A program made the translations under genes and the position numbers. A stretch of 64,000 nucleotides of DNA, taken from contig JBANAY010000003.1 in the NCBI GenBank assembly GCA_037952775.1, positions 10,044,001-10,108,000 on the forward strand, in the 5' to 3' direction. Source of the DNA: Clonostachys chloroleuca (Eukaryota > Ascomycota > Sordariomycetes > Hypocreales > Bionectriaceae). The first letter of the stretch is position 1. The number at the start of each line of letters is the position of its first letter. The notes under the pieces are model-generated. The model made no database searches. It was given only the letters and a program-made list of their open reading frames with translations, and had not been told where the DNA came from. This document shows positions 35,301-44,422 of this stretch, in pieces.

Positions 35301-36168
35301 GACCGCTCTCAACGCTTCGGCCATAATCCTACTTCTCAAGCCCCTTGTCCCAGACTCCATCATCGAGACCCCCCATGCTAGAGCTATACTTCGTCAGCAC
35401 CACTCCCGCTTGATGGGGATGGGACTCTTCGTCGAGGCCGCTCTGCTTCGAAACCTCTGCATCCAGGGCTGGCCTGAGGGTCTCCCATACTGGGGCGAAA
35501 GCTACACAGCAATCTTCGCCCCCGGCCAGGACTCCGTCAAGGTCAGCCTCGCGTGCTCCTCATGCGGCCGCCCACGCGAGATCGACCCCCTCGACAGCTC
35601 CGCCAGCGTCTGGACCTGCGAGAGATGCAAGTCCGTCATGGCTCCCTGCGCCGTCTGCGGCCATCGCGAGCCCGAGCTCGCAGCCCACGACCCCATCGAG
35701 GAGGCAGCCGCGCACCCCGAGATGCTCTCCCTGTCCGAGTGGTTCTACTGTCCCGGATGCGCCCACGGCGGCCACGCATCGTGTATCCAGACCTGGCACT
35801 CCGTCATGCCCTCCGACCCCACTGCTAAGTACAGCGGGGGATGTTGCCCCATGGACGGGTGCGGCCACGCCTGTCTGCCCGGAAAGTATCGTGGCGAGAT
35901 GGCCACCGCGCGCGCGGACGAGCTCGCCCGCGTGGCGGTGGAGCGCTCCCGGTCGAGGACGTCGAGCCCCCAGCCCCGTGGCACGGGTGTGGTGAGGAGC
36001 GACCGCGACGACGTGCCGCAGAGCAAGGCTGTGGGGATGGCGCGGGAGGCCCTGAGCAAGGGCTCGTCCGGCAGCGGCGGCGGCGGGATCCTCAGCTCGA
36101 GTCCGGGGAGGATGATTGGGGAGAGGGAGCGGAGGAAGAGCGTCAAGTTTGCGGGGACGGATCGATGA
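32338..36168 (+). CDS. rtc1: Rtc1/Sea2 (WDR24 homologue), SEA/GATOR complex WD-repeat and RING protein
   Basis: Subunit of the vacuole-associated SEA complex (GATOR2-type module) that tunes TORC1 to amino acids; known in yeast as Rtc1/Sea2. Single exon, 1276 residues. The N-terminal WD-repeat propeller (about residues 55-410) shows SCLDVSPDRRAVALGG, DVKWHGSSTIFTACANGRIF, LDVNPHLNSWLLSGSQDGLA and GISWHPDGIHLITSGSDCKL. A long Ser-rich disordered middle follows (about 430-960). The C-terminal zinc-binding region (about 1073-1185) contains CSSCGRP, WTCERCKSVMAPCAVCGHRE, WFYCPGCAHGGHASCIQTWH and CCPMDGCGHAC, the family's RING-type finger. The start MYNRDSKIMRKLLGK is directly at the observed ATG. 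The opposite strand carries several long shadow frames from the GC-rich ends. Confidence 0.93.
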   Translation: MYNRDSKIMRKLLGKSAPDTSSGEHSSLVGNHSSSIPATFRPSKSQDSVYVAGVPISCLDVSPDRRAVALGGPHILKTIVHEDHPTNFGFRFGDGVDLRAAITAQPATGVKANVTPDQLNIRDVKWHGSSTIFTACANGRIFAYDVARIGAGGSSEPLEYIHMQEDSRQVNTLDVNPHLNSWLLSGSQDGLARVFDTANAIHTRSGVLTFRQRFAALRCIDSIRQVKWSPRVGHEMACCTDSGVVIKWDVRSPSRPLLRINAHEKACTGISWHPDGIHLITSGSDCKLHVWDMGSTADRRQKPKWTISTPAPVSAVAWRPGLWSATARSRRAAQVAVTYDENSTRRYGTSVVHIWDLARPTLPYKEIERFDSSPAALAWQDQDMLWTVGQDGLFNQCDVAHAPRTLDRRPTSAMAFSSKGDVLMFLDERAQQHRPRRSSVLNASDVIPRSSFDSSPRMPMLSVSRSDSEEDVLGSFISPRRGARKRRSIARTTNSLSTTPPSSMEDTKLVLGLEQAIKTTGTFKSQQAMASGHLPAAKTASSYQYLASIYLETLIKELPYKEDGKPMVDRVANIMERYAEAAEAASLFRLAQTWRVLAFAVSLLLKRRAQYHMELRLSQFQKLKLEVHRVSKGRRSGDATPRRPSAVTNGGADSRLLGRSLLSDEIQESTSNVPTPIARPVDHQGPNSNGQNFQYGKRLTPIVEPDSFTIGPAAHEEYMRRSSTPRRRLDSVPISLTSEESEVSHTEGYDFYDTEALSHAIDVPSPKTSQDWIARKEKEQSRPTSKISRQNSDESYRQLFSISETGQLSRRSSGPAGGLTKSNLSHSESIKTKTSDGSSVEYGSRIRGDHLRRDSPEKDQPRKQYKTDSPEEVFMISQTTVATDDDTYPSQTSLPSQDSENYSQSVDGDIKFPSPRPEAPNPALSRRPSWDYQYDPRSHILESDYIPWDDDPPYPHPLLASTSKPSSSVPALDPYALITRALNFESKSTALNASAIILLLKPLVPDSIIETPHARAILRQHHSRLMGMGLFVEAALLRNLCIQGWPEGLPYWGESYTAIFAPGQDSVKVSLACSSCGRPREIDPLDSSASVWTCERCKSVMAPCAVCGHREPELAAHDPIEEAAAHPEMLSLSEWFYCPGCAHGGHASCIQTWHSVMPSDPTAKYSGGCCPMDGCGHACLPGKYRGEMATARADELARVAVERSRSRTSSPQPRGTGVVRSDRDDVPQSKAVGMAREALSKGSSGSGGGGILSSSPGRMIGERERRKSVKFAGTDR

Positions 36169-36504
36169 AGCATGAGGGCAGGAGTCTTTTTCTTTTTTAC
36201 GATTTTTACCCCTTTTGGTTTTCTTTTTGGCGTTTTTTTCTGGAGTGGCATTCACGGGCTGCTCCTTTTTCTAATGAGATTCACGTAGTCCTTTTCTCGG
36301 GGCAGTGGTGTACATTACTCGTCTTTGGGCTTGGAAAGGGTCACTCACTGCATGTGGGTTTGGATATATTGTATTAAACCAGACGCTCTGCTATGCTAGA
36401 GATAATTACGCTAATTCACAACCCTCCGCGCTCATATGGCAGAACTAAATGCTAATGATCAAGATTTGATTCCGGTTCCTGATTTTGAACTGGAACCGTT
36501 GTTG
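36169..36504. other. Convergent 3' spacer
   Basis: T-rich 3' flank of rtc1 (36180-36240) and the 3' flank of the minus-strand gene; no gene. Confidence 0.5.
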
Positions 36505-38401
36505 TCACGCGACGTTCTCCCTCAGCCCCTTTGTCCGCAGCGTGAAGTTGACATCGCTTTCCGCGAACGGGAGCGAGAGCCCCTCCACGCTGGCCCCGTT
36601 CTCCTTGACGGGGCTGTGTAGCACGTCGCCTTGGGGATGAAGGGTAGCTTGGCTGTCCGTGCTTCCCCTCCGACTGCTCTCGCCATCGACGGACGGGGGC
36701 GCAAGGGAGTTTCTGCTCAAGAGCCGGCCGAGCCACAGACCCCTCACGCCGCCCTTCTTGCGTTCGGGGACGTCCTCGGAGCCGGCGCTGCAAACGTATA
36801 AAAGGTATTTCAGGTTGGGGAGGGAGTGGCGGATGTCCACCACCTTGAGGCCTTGGGCAGCGCAGAGCGCCTCGATGTCCTTGTTGAGAAGGAACCAGGC
36901 ATACTCGAAGCGCCACTGGCCGGTTGTGGAACCGCCACGGGGAAGATAGAGTGGGAAATCGCGGGTGGTAGATTTTGAATCGGGGAGATGGGATATGTCG
37001 TCGCGAGTGGAGGAGCGGGAACCATATGGGTAGAGTGGGTAGGGGATGTGATGTGATAGATAGAACTGGAGATGTTTTGTGAGGAGGGTGACGAGGCCAA
37101 GACCGGCGGATAGCGTATCCTCGCTAATGGTACGGGCTATCGTCGCATCATAGACTGAATTCGGTAGAGGTATATTGCAGATTTGGAAGGAAAGGGGCGG
37201 CGCGTTGGGGATGGGGGTGATGGGGAATATCTCTGATAGCTCGGAGCAGATACGGCGGCGCTGCCCATGGATCTGCCGCTCGGTCTGCTCGACGAGCTGC
37301 TTGGACGCCTCCAGCTGCTGGCGGTTGTTGGCAATGTCCTCCTCCGCCTCGGCCTGCTGCTCTCTTCCCTTTGCAATTGCCGCTCGGCGGTTGGCGAGCG
37401 ACTCCCTAAGCTCGTCTCGCTTGCGCCGAGCGATGGCGTTGGCCCGTTGCTGGGCTGAGACATAGGCGTTTGCGACTTTTACGTCCTCTTGCGCCATGTC
37501 GGATGAATCAGGGGGGTCCTCTTGCAGTATGTTATTGATCTGGTGCATGATGTGCTTCTGTGTCTCGATCGCGTCCTCAATTGAGCTTTCCAGGTTGGCG
37601 AGCTTCATCAGCGCATTGTACGACGAGGTCGGGATGGGCGGGATTTGTTTAGGGTCGGATATCTTGTTCGGGAAGTCGAACGAGTACACACCATCTTCAA
37701 GGTGGAAGACCAATGCATTTGGAGGGTATCGTCTATCGAGGAGGCTTCCGATGAAGTTGAGCTGGCGCAAGTCAATAATCTCCTCCAGCAAAAAGCTCCA
37801 CGCATCTTTAGGTCGCTTCGCCCAGAGCCGGATTGTGAGCCGGTGGGTGCGGGATATGGATGGTTGGCGATTCGACAAATCAAAGAATTGAAAGTCGAAG
37901 TTCTAGTCAAAATCGTCAGAGCCCGTCCAAACAGAAACGCATACGGTGGGGGATTGCGCGCCATACCGCCGACCTCTCGCACACTTCGCTGATGTAGACC
38001 GGGTCCTTGACATCCGCCACATGCAGCGTGAAGAAGACATCGCCAACCGCGGCTTCCACGAGCTCCTCGAGTTTCTTCTGTCTGGATTGCAGGTTCAGCT
38101 GCGTCGACCCGAGGCTTAAGCTGGTCCTACGAGTTTTGGGTGGCCTCAAGACATCAGACGAAGAGGACCTCAGCGCGTCCGGCCTAAGGTGCTCTGAGGA
38201 CCGCGAGTGAACCAGGGAGCCGGCTTCGTGGAGGGCCTCGAGCTTCGCGCGGTGTGGGCTGCGGCCGATGACGGCATCGTCGGTGGTTTGGCGATGCGCG
38301 GGAGCGAAGCAGAGGTTGCGCAGCGACAGACCCTTCAGATGTCGGAGCTTGCGGTTCTGGGGCAGGAGGCGTGGCCGGCGAGGTTCGGACAGGGTAGACA
38401 T
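36505..38401 (-). CDS. Vps38/UVRAG-like (Atg14-type) subunit of the Vps34 PI3-kinase complex
   Basis: 610-residue protein of the UVRAG/Vps38/Atg14 group, which directs the Vps34-Vps30 PI3-kinase to endosomes or autophagosomes. Exon 1 (38401-37967) starts MSTLSEPRRPRLLPQNRKLR and ends in a C2-like stretch (DVFFTLHVADVKDPVYISEV). The intron is 37966-37903 (GTATGG...CTAG). Exon 2 (37902-36505) resumes NFDFQFFDLSNRQPSISRTH, then RLWAKRPKDAWSFLLEEIID. A coiled coil (about 215-320, with ARRKRDELRESLANRRAAIA and QQLEASKQLVEQTERQIHGQ) is followed by the BARA-like domain (IPLPNSVYDATIARTISEDT, LGLVTLLTKHLQFYLSH, GQWRFEYAWFLLNKDIEALC). Atg14 proper is usually shorter, so Vps38/UVRAG is preferred. Confidence 0.85.
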
Positions 38402-39444
38402 GGCGAGGGCATCATGGGGCTACTTGGTGTCACAGCATTGGCGTGGTGAGCTGCTGCATGTGCAGACGCAATGCGGGTTCGCGCGGGACGTAGTATCAGT
38501 CAGTCTACCAGCATGTTTTGTCGTCATTTCAAGCTCGATGCTCGGCTACTGCGATACGATTTGGCGATGTCCTTGATCTGGCAGGAGAGATATGCACATA
38601 AGCGGGTATGTCTCTATCGAGACTAGCCACCATGAACCGAACTCTGTTGACAGCACTGGAACGTGCCCCTACTCATTCAACTAGGAGGTCATTGAAAGCA
38701 GTGGCAACTCCTATTGTGTTGAGTGAGAATACCGGTCCAGCTCGATGCGATTCACCTGCGTTTATTCCTGCTGCCTAGATTCCTCCTGCTACTAATACAC
38801 ACTTGTCGCATACACGCGTCGCTCACCAAGTCTTACCAGAGGGTTCTGTACCCTGGCTTCAGTGCCCAGTTCTCAAGGCGTTAAGCCTCTGATACGGGGA
38901 AGAAACTCTACTATTGAGTTTCTCTGCCACTTTCTTGTGAAATGAGTGTCAAGCAGCTTCCATCATCCTTTGACGAGATCACGGCTGCTTGATTTCCATT
39001 GCCAAGTGGTCACAAGTTGAAGGCATGTCAGCGTTGCAAGAACTTGTCTATGTTATGCTGACCAACAGTTAATAATGGGGTATTGATTTCCATATAACGA
39101 ATTAAATGATGGTATGTTTGAAGACAGTCATTGATCACGGGCAGGTATTGCACAATATTAAAAAACGAACGAGTTCTTTATTAACAACGAGTGAAAGTAC
39201 AAAAATGTCAAAACGGCTTCGTATCAAGCGTTCGGGCCGATTGAATAAGGGTGAAAACGAAGGGAAAGAAAAAGAACCGCCTTCAGCTATGAAGTAAGGA
39301 CAGAGAAAAAAATGCATTCATGCTTCAAGTGTCATCTACACATCTCCCAGTATATACCTCCAATCCCCGTGATGCGTATCGCCGGGCTAAGCCAGAGCGA
39401 CAAGGGTCAAGTGACTCCCATTTCATTATCAAGGTAAGATGGCC
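38402..39444. other. 1-kb spacer
   Basis: Lies between two minus-strand genes. No conserved frame seen. Confidence 0.5.
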
Positions 39445-42019
39445 TTACTTGCGGAGGAAGACAACGTGCTTGTCGTTGTCAACGAGCTCAGTGTCGGCGA
39501 AAGATTCATCCTTGCCGCGGACAAGGAAAGCGCAGTTGTTGCCATCCACAGCGGAGGAGTTGAAGTCAATGGCGGCACAGACCTTGATGTTAGCAGCACT
39601 GACGGCCCCAGGGTTAGCGGCAATGGTGGCGCGAGCAGCAGTGGCAGAGCAGAGGGACAGGCAGTGGTTGACGTCCTTGGCCTTGACCCTGACGGCAGAG
39701 GCACGGTCCTTGATGGCCTTCTTGCAGATGGGCTCGTAGTGGTCGAGGTTGCCGCTGTTTCCACCGGGGGTAGGCTGGTTTCCACCTGGGGTAGTAGGCT
39801 GGTTTCCACCGGTGGTAGGCTGGTCCTTGGAGGGGCGGTTCTTGGTCAGGATGTCAACATCAATGGTAGCCTGCTGCTCGTCCTTGAAGCCACCAACGTC
39901 GACGTCGAGAAGTCCCTTGTCACCACCGTCACGGCGCTCGTGAGTAGCAACATCGATGTCAATCAAGTCCTGCTCCTCATCCTTCTTGCCACCAACGGTG
40001 ATGCCGAGCAGACCTTGGGAATCGAGCAGCTGCCTAGGGTGCTGGCGGGCGGAGAGTTCGCTACGGCGCTCGTGAGTAAGAACATCGATGTCGATGGTGG
40101 CCTGTTCCTTGTCCTTCGTGCCAAGAACATCAATGTCGATCAATGATGGGTTCCTTGAAGGGTTGCTGGAAGGGTTGGTTGAAGGGTTGGTAGAAGGATA
40201 GGTGGATGGATTCGTGGATGGGTTGGTAGGTTGAGTGCTTTGAGGCCAGTCCTGTCCGTCGAAGCAGGTAGATCCACAGTTACGACGACGATCATGAGTG
40301 AGGACATCGATATCAATCGCAGCGTTCTTGTCGTCTTTCTGACCACCAACGTCAATGTCAAGGAGGCCATCATATTCGTCGTGGCGACGATCGTGAGTAA
40401 GCACATCAACATCAATGGCAGCGTTCTTGTCGTCTTTCTGACCACCAACGTCAATGTCAAGGAGGCCATCATATTCGTCGTGGCGACGATCATGAGTAAG
40501 AACATCGATATCAATAGCGGCATTCTTCTCGTCTTTCTTTCCACCAACATCAATGTCAAGGAGGCCATCGTAGTGATCATCGTGACGCTTGCGGAGGTTC
40601 AGATCAAGGATGCTACCATCCTTGCCTAGGCTGAGCTTGGCAAGACCGTTCTTGCCTCCGAGACCGAGGTTGAGCAGGCCATTCTCGCCACCGAGGTTCA
40701 GGCCAAGGATTTCATCTTCATTGAGAAGCCCCAGGCTGAGCAGAGGGTCAACGCCGACAGGCTTCTTGTCAACTTCGAGTTTGTCATCCTTTGGCATAGC
40801 ACCAGTGATCTTGAGGTACTTCTCAAGTTCCTCCTCAGTAAGGAGATCAAGGAGAACGAGGATGTCGAGATCGAGGGCAACGAGGGGCTTCTCGCAGACC
40901 TCATCGGGGACTTCGAAGCATGTGTTTGTGGGGCACTGGCCAGGGTTGGGGTTGCCTCCGTTGTTTCCGGGGTTGGGGTTGCCATTGTTGCCGCCCTGGT
41001 TGGGATCCGGCTTGTTGTCACCTGGGTTGGGATTGCCGCCATTGTTGCCCGGGTTAGGATTGCCGCCGTTGCCGTTGTCACCGGGGTTGGGGTTGCCTCC
41101 GTTGTTACCACCATTGTTGCCCGGGTTGGGGTTTCCGCCGTTGCCGTTGTCACCTGGGTTGGGATTGCCGCCATTGTTGCCCGGGTTGGGGTTTCCGCCG
41201 TTGCCGTTGTCACCGGGGTTGGGGTTGCCTCCGTTGTTACCACCATTGTTGCCCGGGTTGGGGTTTCCGCCGTTGCCGTTGTCACCTGGGTTGGGATTGC
41301 CGCCATTGTTGCCCGGGTTGGGGTTTCCGCCGTTGCCGTTGTCACCGGGGTTGGGGTTGCCTCCGTTGTTACCGCCATTGTTGCCTGGGTTGGGGTTTCC
41401 GCCGTTGCCGTTGTCACCGGGGTTGGGGTTGCCTCCGTTGTTACCACCATTGTTGCCCGGGTTAGGATTGCCGCCGTTGCCGTTGTCACCGGGGTTGGGG
41501 TTGCCTCCGTTGTTACCACCATTGTTGCCCGGGTTGGGGTTTCCGCCGTTGCCGTTGTCACCTGGGTTGGGACTGCCGCCATTGTTGCCCGGGTTAGGAT
41601 TGCCGCCGTTGCCGTTGTCACCGGGGTTGGGGTTACCTCCATTGTTACCACCGTTGTTGCCAGGGTTGGGGTTGTTGGTGTTGCCGTTCTGGTTGGGGTC
41701 GGGCTTGGGCTGGCTTCCATTGCCGTTGTTACCGCCGTTGTTGCCGTTGTTGCCCGGGTTGGGGTTGCCGCCACTGTTTCCGTTGTTTCCCCCCTGATCA
41801 AGTTAGCCGATGGGTTCATGTTTAGCCATCCGGATCCTTTCTACTCACTTCGGTAGGGGTGATGCAGATGTGGCCGTCTTCTTTGACGTTCACGATCTTG
41901 GGCCTGTCGGCTTTGACATTGATGTTGGGGCAGATGCTCAGGTCGATAAGCGCGGAGATGTCGAGGAAGCATCCGCTCTCCTGAGCAAGGACTTGCAGTT
42001 GAGTGACGAGACCGGCCAT
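39445..42019 (-). CDS. 839-residue repeat protein: Asn/Gly/Pro tract, dibasic-punctuated 33-residue repeats, PAN-like C-terminus
   Basis: Function unknown. Exon 1 (42019-41849) encodes MAGLVTQLQVLAQESGCFLD to ICITPTE. The intron is 41848-41794 (GTGAGT, GCTAAC, CAG). Exon 2 (41793-39445) stays in frame with it. Regions: a conserved-looking head (1-57); a PNPGNNGGN/PGDNGNGG tract (58 to about 343); a CPTNTCFEVPDEVC linker; three near-identical 33-residue units at about 461-560 (DEYDGLLDIDVGGQKDDKNA then IDVLTHDRR); an NPST tract (about 578-607); and three diverged units (about 608-710) ending HERR, HERR and KNR. The C-terminal region (about 741-839) has five cysteines in an apple/PAN-like pattern (CLSLC, CAAIDFN, NCAFLV). 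No signal peptide is visible and a TGA lies upstream in frame. TATAAGAA is about 190 nt upstream. Confidence 0.8.
40310..40610. repeat. Three 99-nt tandem repeats (33 codons each)
   Basis: Near-identical copies with a 99-nt period; the marker GACCACCAACGTCAATGTCA occurs at about 40341 and 40440, and a variant near 40539. They encode the first three dibasic-ended units of the repeat protein. Confidence 0.85.
40930..41793. repeat. Imperfect tandem repeat encoding Asn/Gly/Pro units
   Basis: Degenerate repeats of about 18-81 nt built from GGGTTGGGGTT and CCGCCGTTGCC-like words on the plus strand, encoding NPNPGNNGG and NPNPGDNGNGG on the minus strand. Some 80-nt blocks recur almost unchanged, suggesting recent expansion. 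Confidence 0.85.
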
Positions 42020-42199
42020 TATGAATAAGATTGAGCCGAATCAGAGACAAGAAATTAAGGCAAAAAAAATTGTGCAGAAAACTCAAAGTATTAGACAGTT
42101 GTGAGCAGGATATACTAAAGAAGGAATGAATGATCGACTATGTGAAGGAAGGTGTTGTTGTGATGATGAGAAAGGAAACTACTTGGACAGCGATCTCAT

Positions 42200-42215
42200 C
42201 CCTTCTTATACCTGA
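42200..42215 (-). promoter_or_regulatory. TATA box of the repeat-protein gene
   Basis: Minus-strand GGTATAAGAAGG about 190 nt upstream of the ATG at 42019, followed by a CT/CA-rich leader. A short upstream ATG (MRSLSK then stop) lies in this leader. Confidence 0.5.
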
Positions 42216-43734
42216 AGGGAACCTGCTCGCTCGAGATGCCATCGCCGTCCTGCCTCGCCCGGCGTGATGCTCTGAGACCTCTGAGATGAGATCCCAGCAG
42301 GGGTCGGTGACCTAGACTCGAACCTGGCGTGGCCGGCAAGCTGAGGATGTCGCAGTTCGACCAGGCGGTATAGAGGTTGGGAGATTTGACTGTGGCGACA
42401 TCCCAAGGCGGGGGCCAATGAAGCACAGGTGACTGTGAGAAAGCGAATCAGATATCCTATTTGGTGATGAGCGGCGGCGGGCTGTTGTCTCACGAAGGTA
42501 GAACACGGCACCTAGCGGGAAGTGCTCGTCCCCAACTGGCGCATCAGGAGGTAAGGCGCCATTGTCACAACGGCAAGTATGTAATTGTACTTAGTCACAA
42601 GAGAAGTCACTCATCAGACTACCAGCTGTGTATCTATGTACGGGGGCGGCTTCAGTCCCATCCAAGTTTAGCATATGGGAACCTATGGCCATCAGGTCGG
42701 CATAAGATTAGCCTATACGACGAACAAACAACCTCAAGCGTATGCAAGCCAATCTCTATGTTTGCTTTTCCGTGCCGCGATCCGAAGTCGATTGACTCAA
42801 CAAGCATCCCTTTTCCTAGTTAGAGAACGCCATCTGTCAGATCCCCCGCCAAGGGATCGCTCGTGCCTCCAGGCTAAACAGAGATGGCGCGGTTCATGCG
42901 CAAGCGAGCCCCTCTCTATCAAACGACATGGCTTCCTGGAGGGTCGGGAGGGGGGACGCCGTCTCAGACCTGCGTCCGTCTATTCCTGTTCCTGTTATCT
43001 TAGGCTGTGCGGCCCCCTCGCCGGCAGATCGGTTGAGACTGGAGGGAGATGAGAGGTTGTCTTTTCCCCGAGATCAGACCTGCGATGGCTGCAGTTTCCA
43101 CCAAGGCGATTGGTTGAGCTCAGTGGCAACGGCTTCATCTGGATAAGCAGCTACTCCCCCTGGACAGAGCTTTTCCAAGACATGCATAGGCAGGCAGAAG
43201 TGGCTGAGAAAGGCCCGTTCAGAGAACAGACCCAAAACCAACATAGTGCAACATTGGTCTTGGCTCCATCGCCTCAACCTATCGTTTTCAGCGGCGATGA
43301 GAAAATCTATCTAAAAGTTTAGTCAGGAGAGAAAAACAAAGAATACGTCAACAATCAGTCCGTGTCACAATACGACGTCAGTGGAGATGGTAAACCAACT
43401 GAGACTGACTTCTTTCGGCACATGCACGCTCGAGCCTCGTGGTTCCAAAATTCTGTTTCTCATAATTACGATAGGCATATGGATACAGTAATCTTATGCA
43501 GGTTCCCTGCATCTAGCTCCCAGCCCTCAAGGACACAAACGACAAGTAGGAGATGGCGATCATTTCAAAATGAGACCAACTCCCAGACAAAATGCGCTGC
43601 CACAATGTAAACACCGAAGATGTAATTTTGGATTTTGCATCCATTTCCCTCTATCACTCTAACAACCTCTCCTGTTTCTCGCTCTCGTGACTGCTGGCAT
43701 TCAGGGGCGGCCAAAAAAAAAAAAAAAGCTTTTT
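42216..43734. other. 1.5-kb spacer
   Basis: Between two minus-strand genes. A run of 15 A lies at 43713-43727, just past the Nudix stop. No other gene signal. Confidence 0.45.
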
Positions 43735-44422
43735 CTATTGTTCTCTTCCTCGGGCTCCGTCCGAACGCACCTTCGGATTCCTTAGTTGATCGGTTCCAGA
43801 CGTTTTCTTCAGCAGGCTTTCTAGAGGCAGAAAAAGTTCTTCGCCATTCTTCTGGCGCTTTTCGAGTCCTTCCCGGGTCTCCCACCTCCATTCTGCGCAC
43901 TTGTCGGGCTCTGTGATCTGCGGCACGGCATCCGCCTCCAACATCTCACAGGCGATATGGTGCGTGATGTAGTGCTTGACCAAGCTTGGGTCCTCGTTCT
44001 TAAAGATGTCGTTGGTCCACGTAATCTCTCCGATGGCCTTGACGTTGAGGCCTGTCTCCTCATTGGCCTCTCTTTCTGCGCAGTCCTCGACCTCCTCTTC
44101 CAAATCTAAATGACCGCCTGGCAATTGCCACGAATCTGATGTGATTTCCAGGTCAGCGTGTACTCTAATTTCTTGCCGATAAAAAGGGGTATTTAATTAA
44201 GAAGGCGGGATTTCATAAACAGCATAAAGACCTCCTTAGACAATCATGAGAGAAATAGGCTGGGGGTGAGGGAAGGATGTTCATTAAATGAGGTGCTGTC
44301 TTACTTGTGCCATGGCTTTTACTTATGCGCCACCCGATGAGGAACTCGTCCGGGTTCTTTGCATTGAAGATGAGGGCAGAGGTGCCAACTTGAACCTGTT
44401 GTGCTGACGGGGAGCTGGACAT
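43735..44422 (-). CDS. Nudix hydrolase (NUDT15/NUDT18-like size)
   Basis: A 172-residue single-domain Nudix enzyme that hydrolyses a nucleoside diphosphate linked to another moiety; substrate not predictable, but small cytosolic members often clean oxidised or non-canonical dNTPs. Exon 1 (44422-44305) encodes MSSSPSAQQVQVGTSALIFN through WRISKSHGT. The intron is 44304-44136 (GTAAGA...ATCAG). Exon 2 (44135-43735) gives NSWQLPGGHLDLEEEVEDCA then EREANEETGL, which fits the Nudix box Gx5Ex7REx2EExG with all acidic metal ligands. Later text EWRWETREGLEKRQKNGEEL matches this group. The spliced frame is continuous to the stop. Confidence 0.93.

Noticed and set aside
35560..36255. 231-codon minus-strand frame at the 3' end of rtc1
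   Set aside because: Shadow of the RING-coding sequence; no conserved motif.
40310..40610. Regular 99-nt repeats as a CRISPR array
   Set aside because: The whole period is repeated, there are no unique spacers, and the repeats are in frame inside a fungal coding exon.
42300..42400. tRNA-like strings (GGTTCGAGTC on the minus strand)
   Set aside because: The arms around the B-box-like word do not pair and no A-box or acceptor stem fits.
43713..43727. Run of 15 A as a retroposed poly(A) tail
   Set aside because: It lies on the strand opposite to the Nudix gene, which also has an intron, so it is not a tail of that gene; probably a simple homopolymer.
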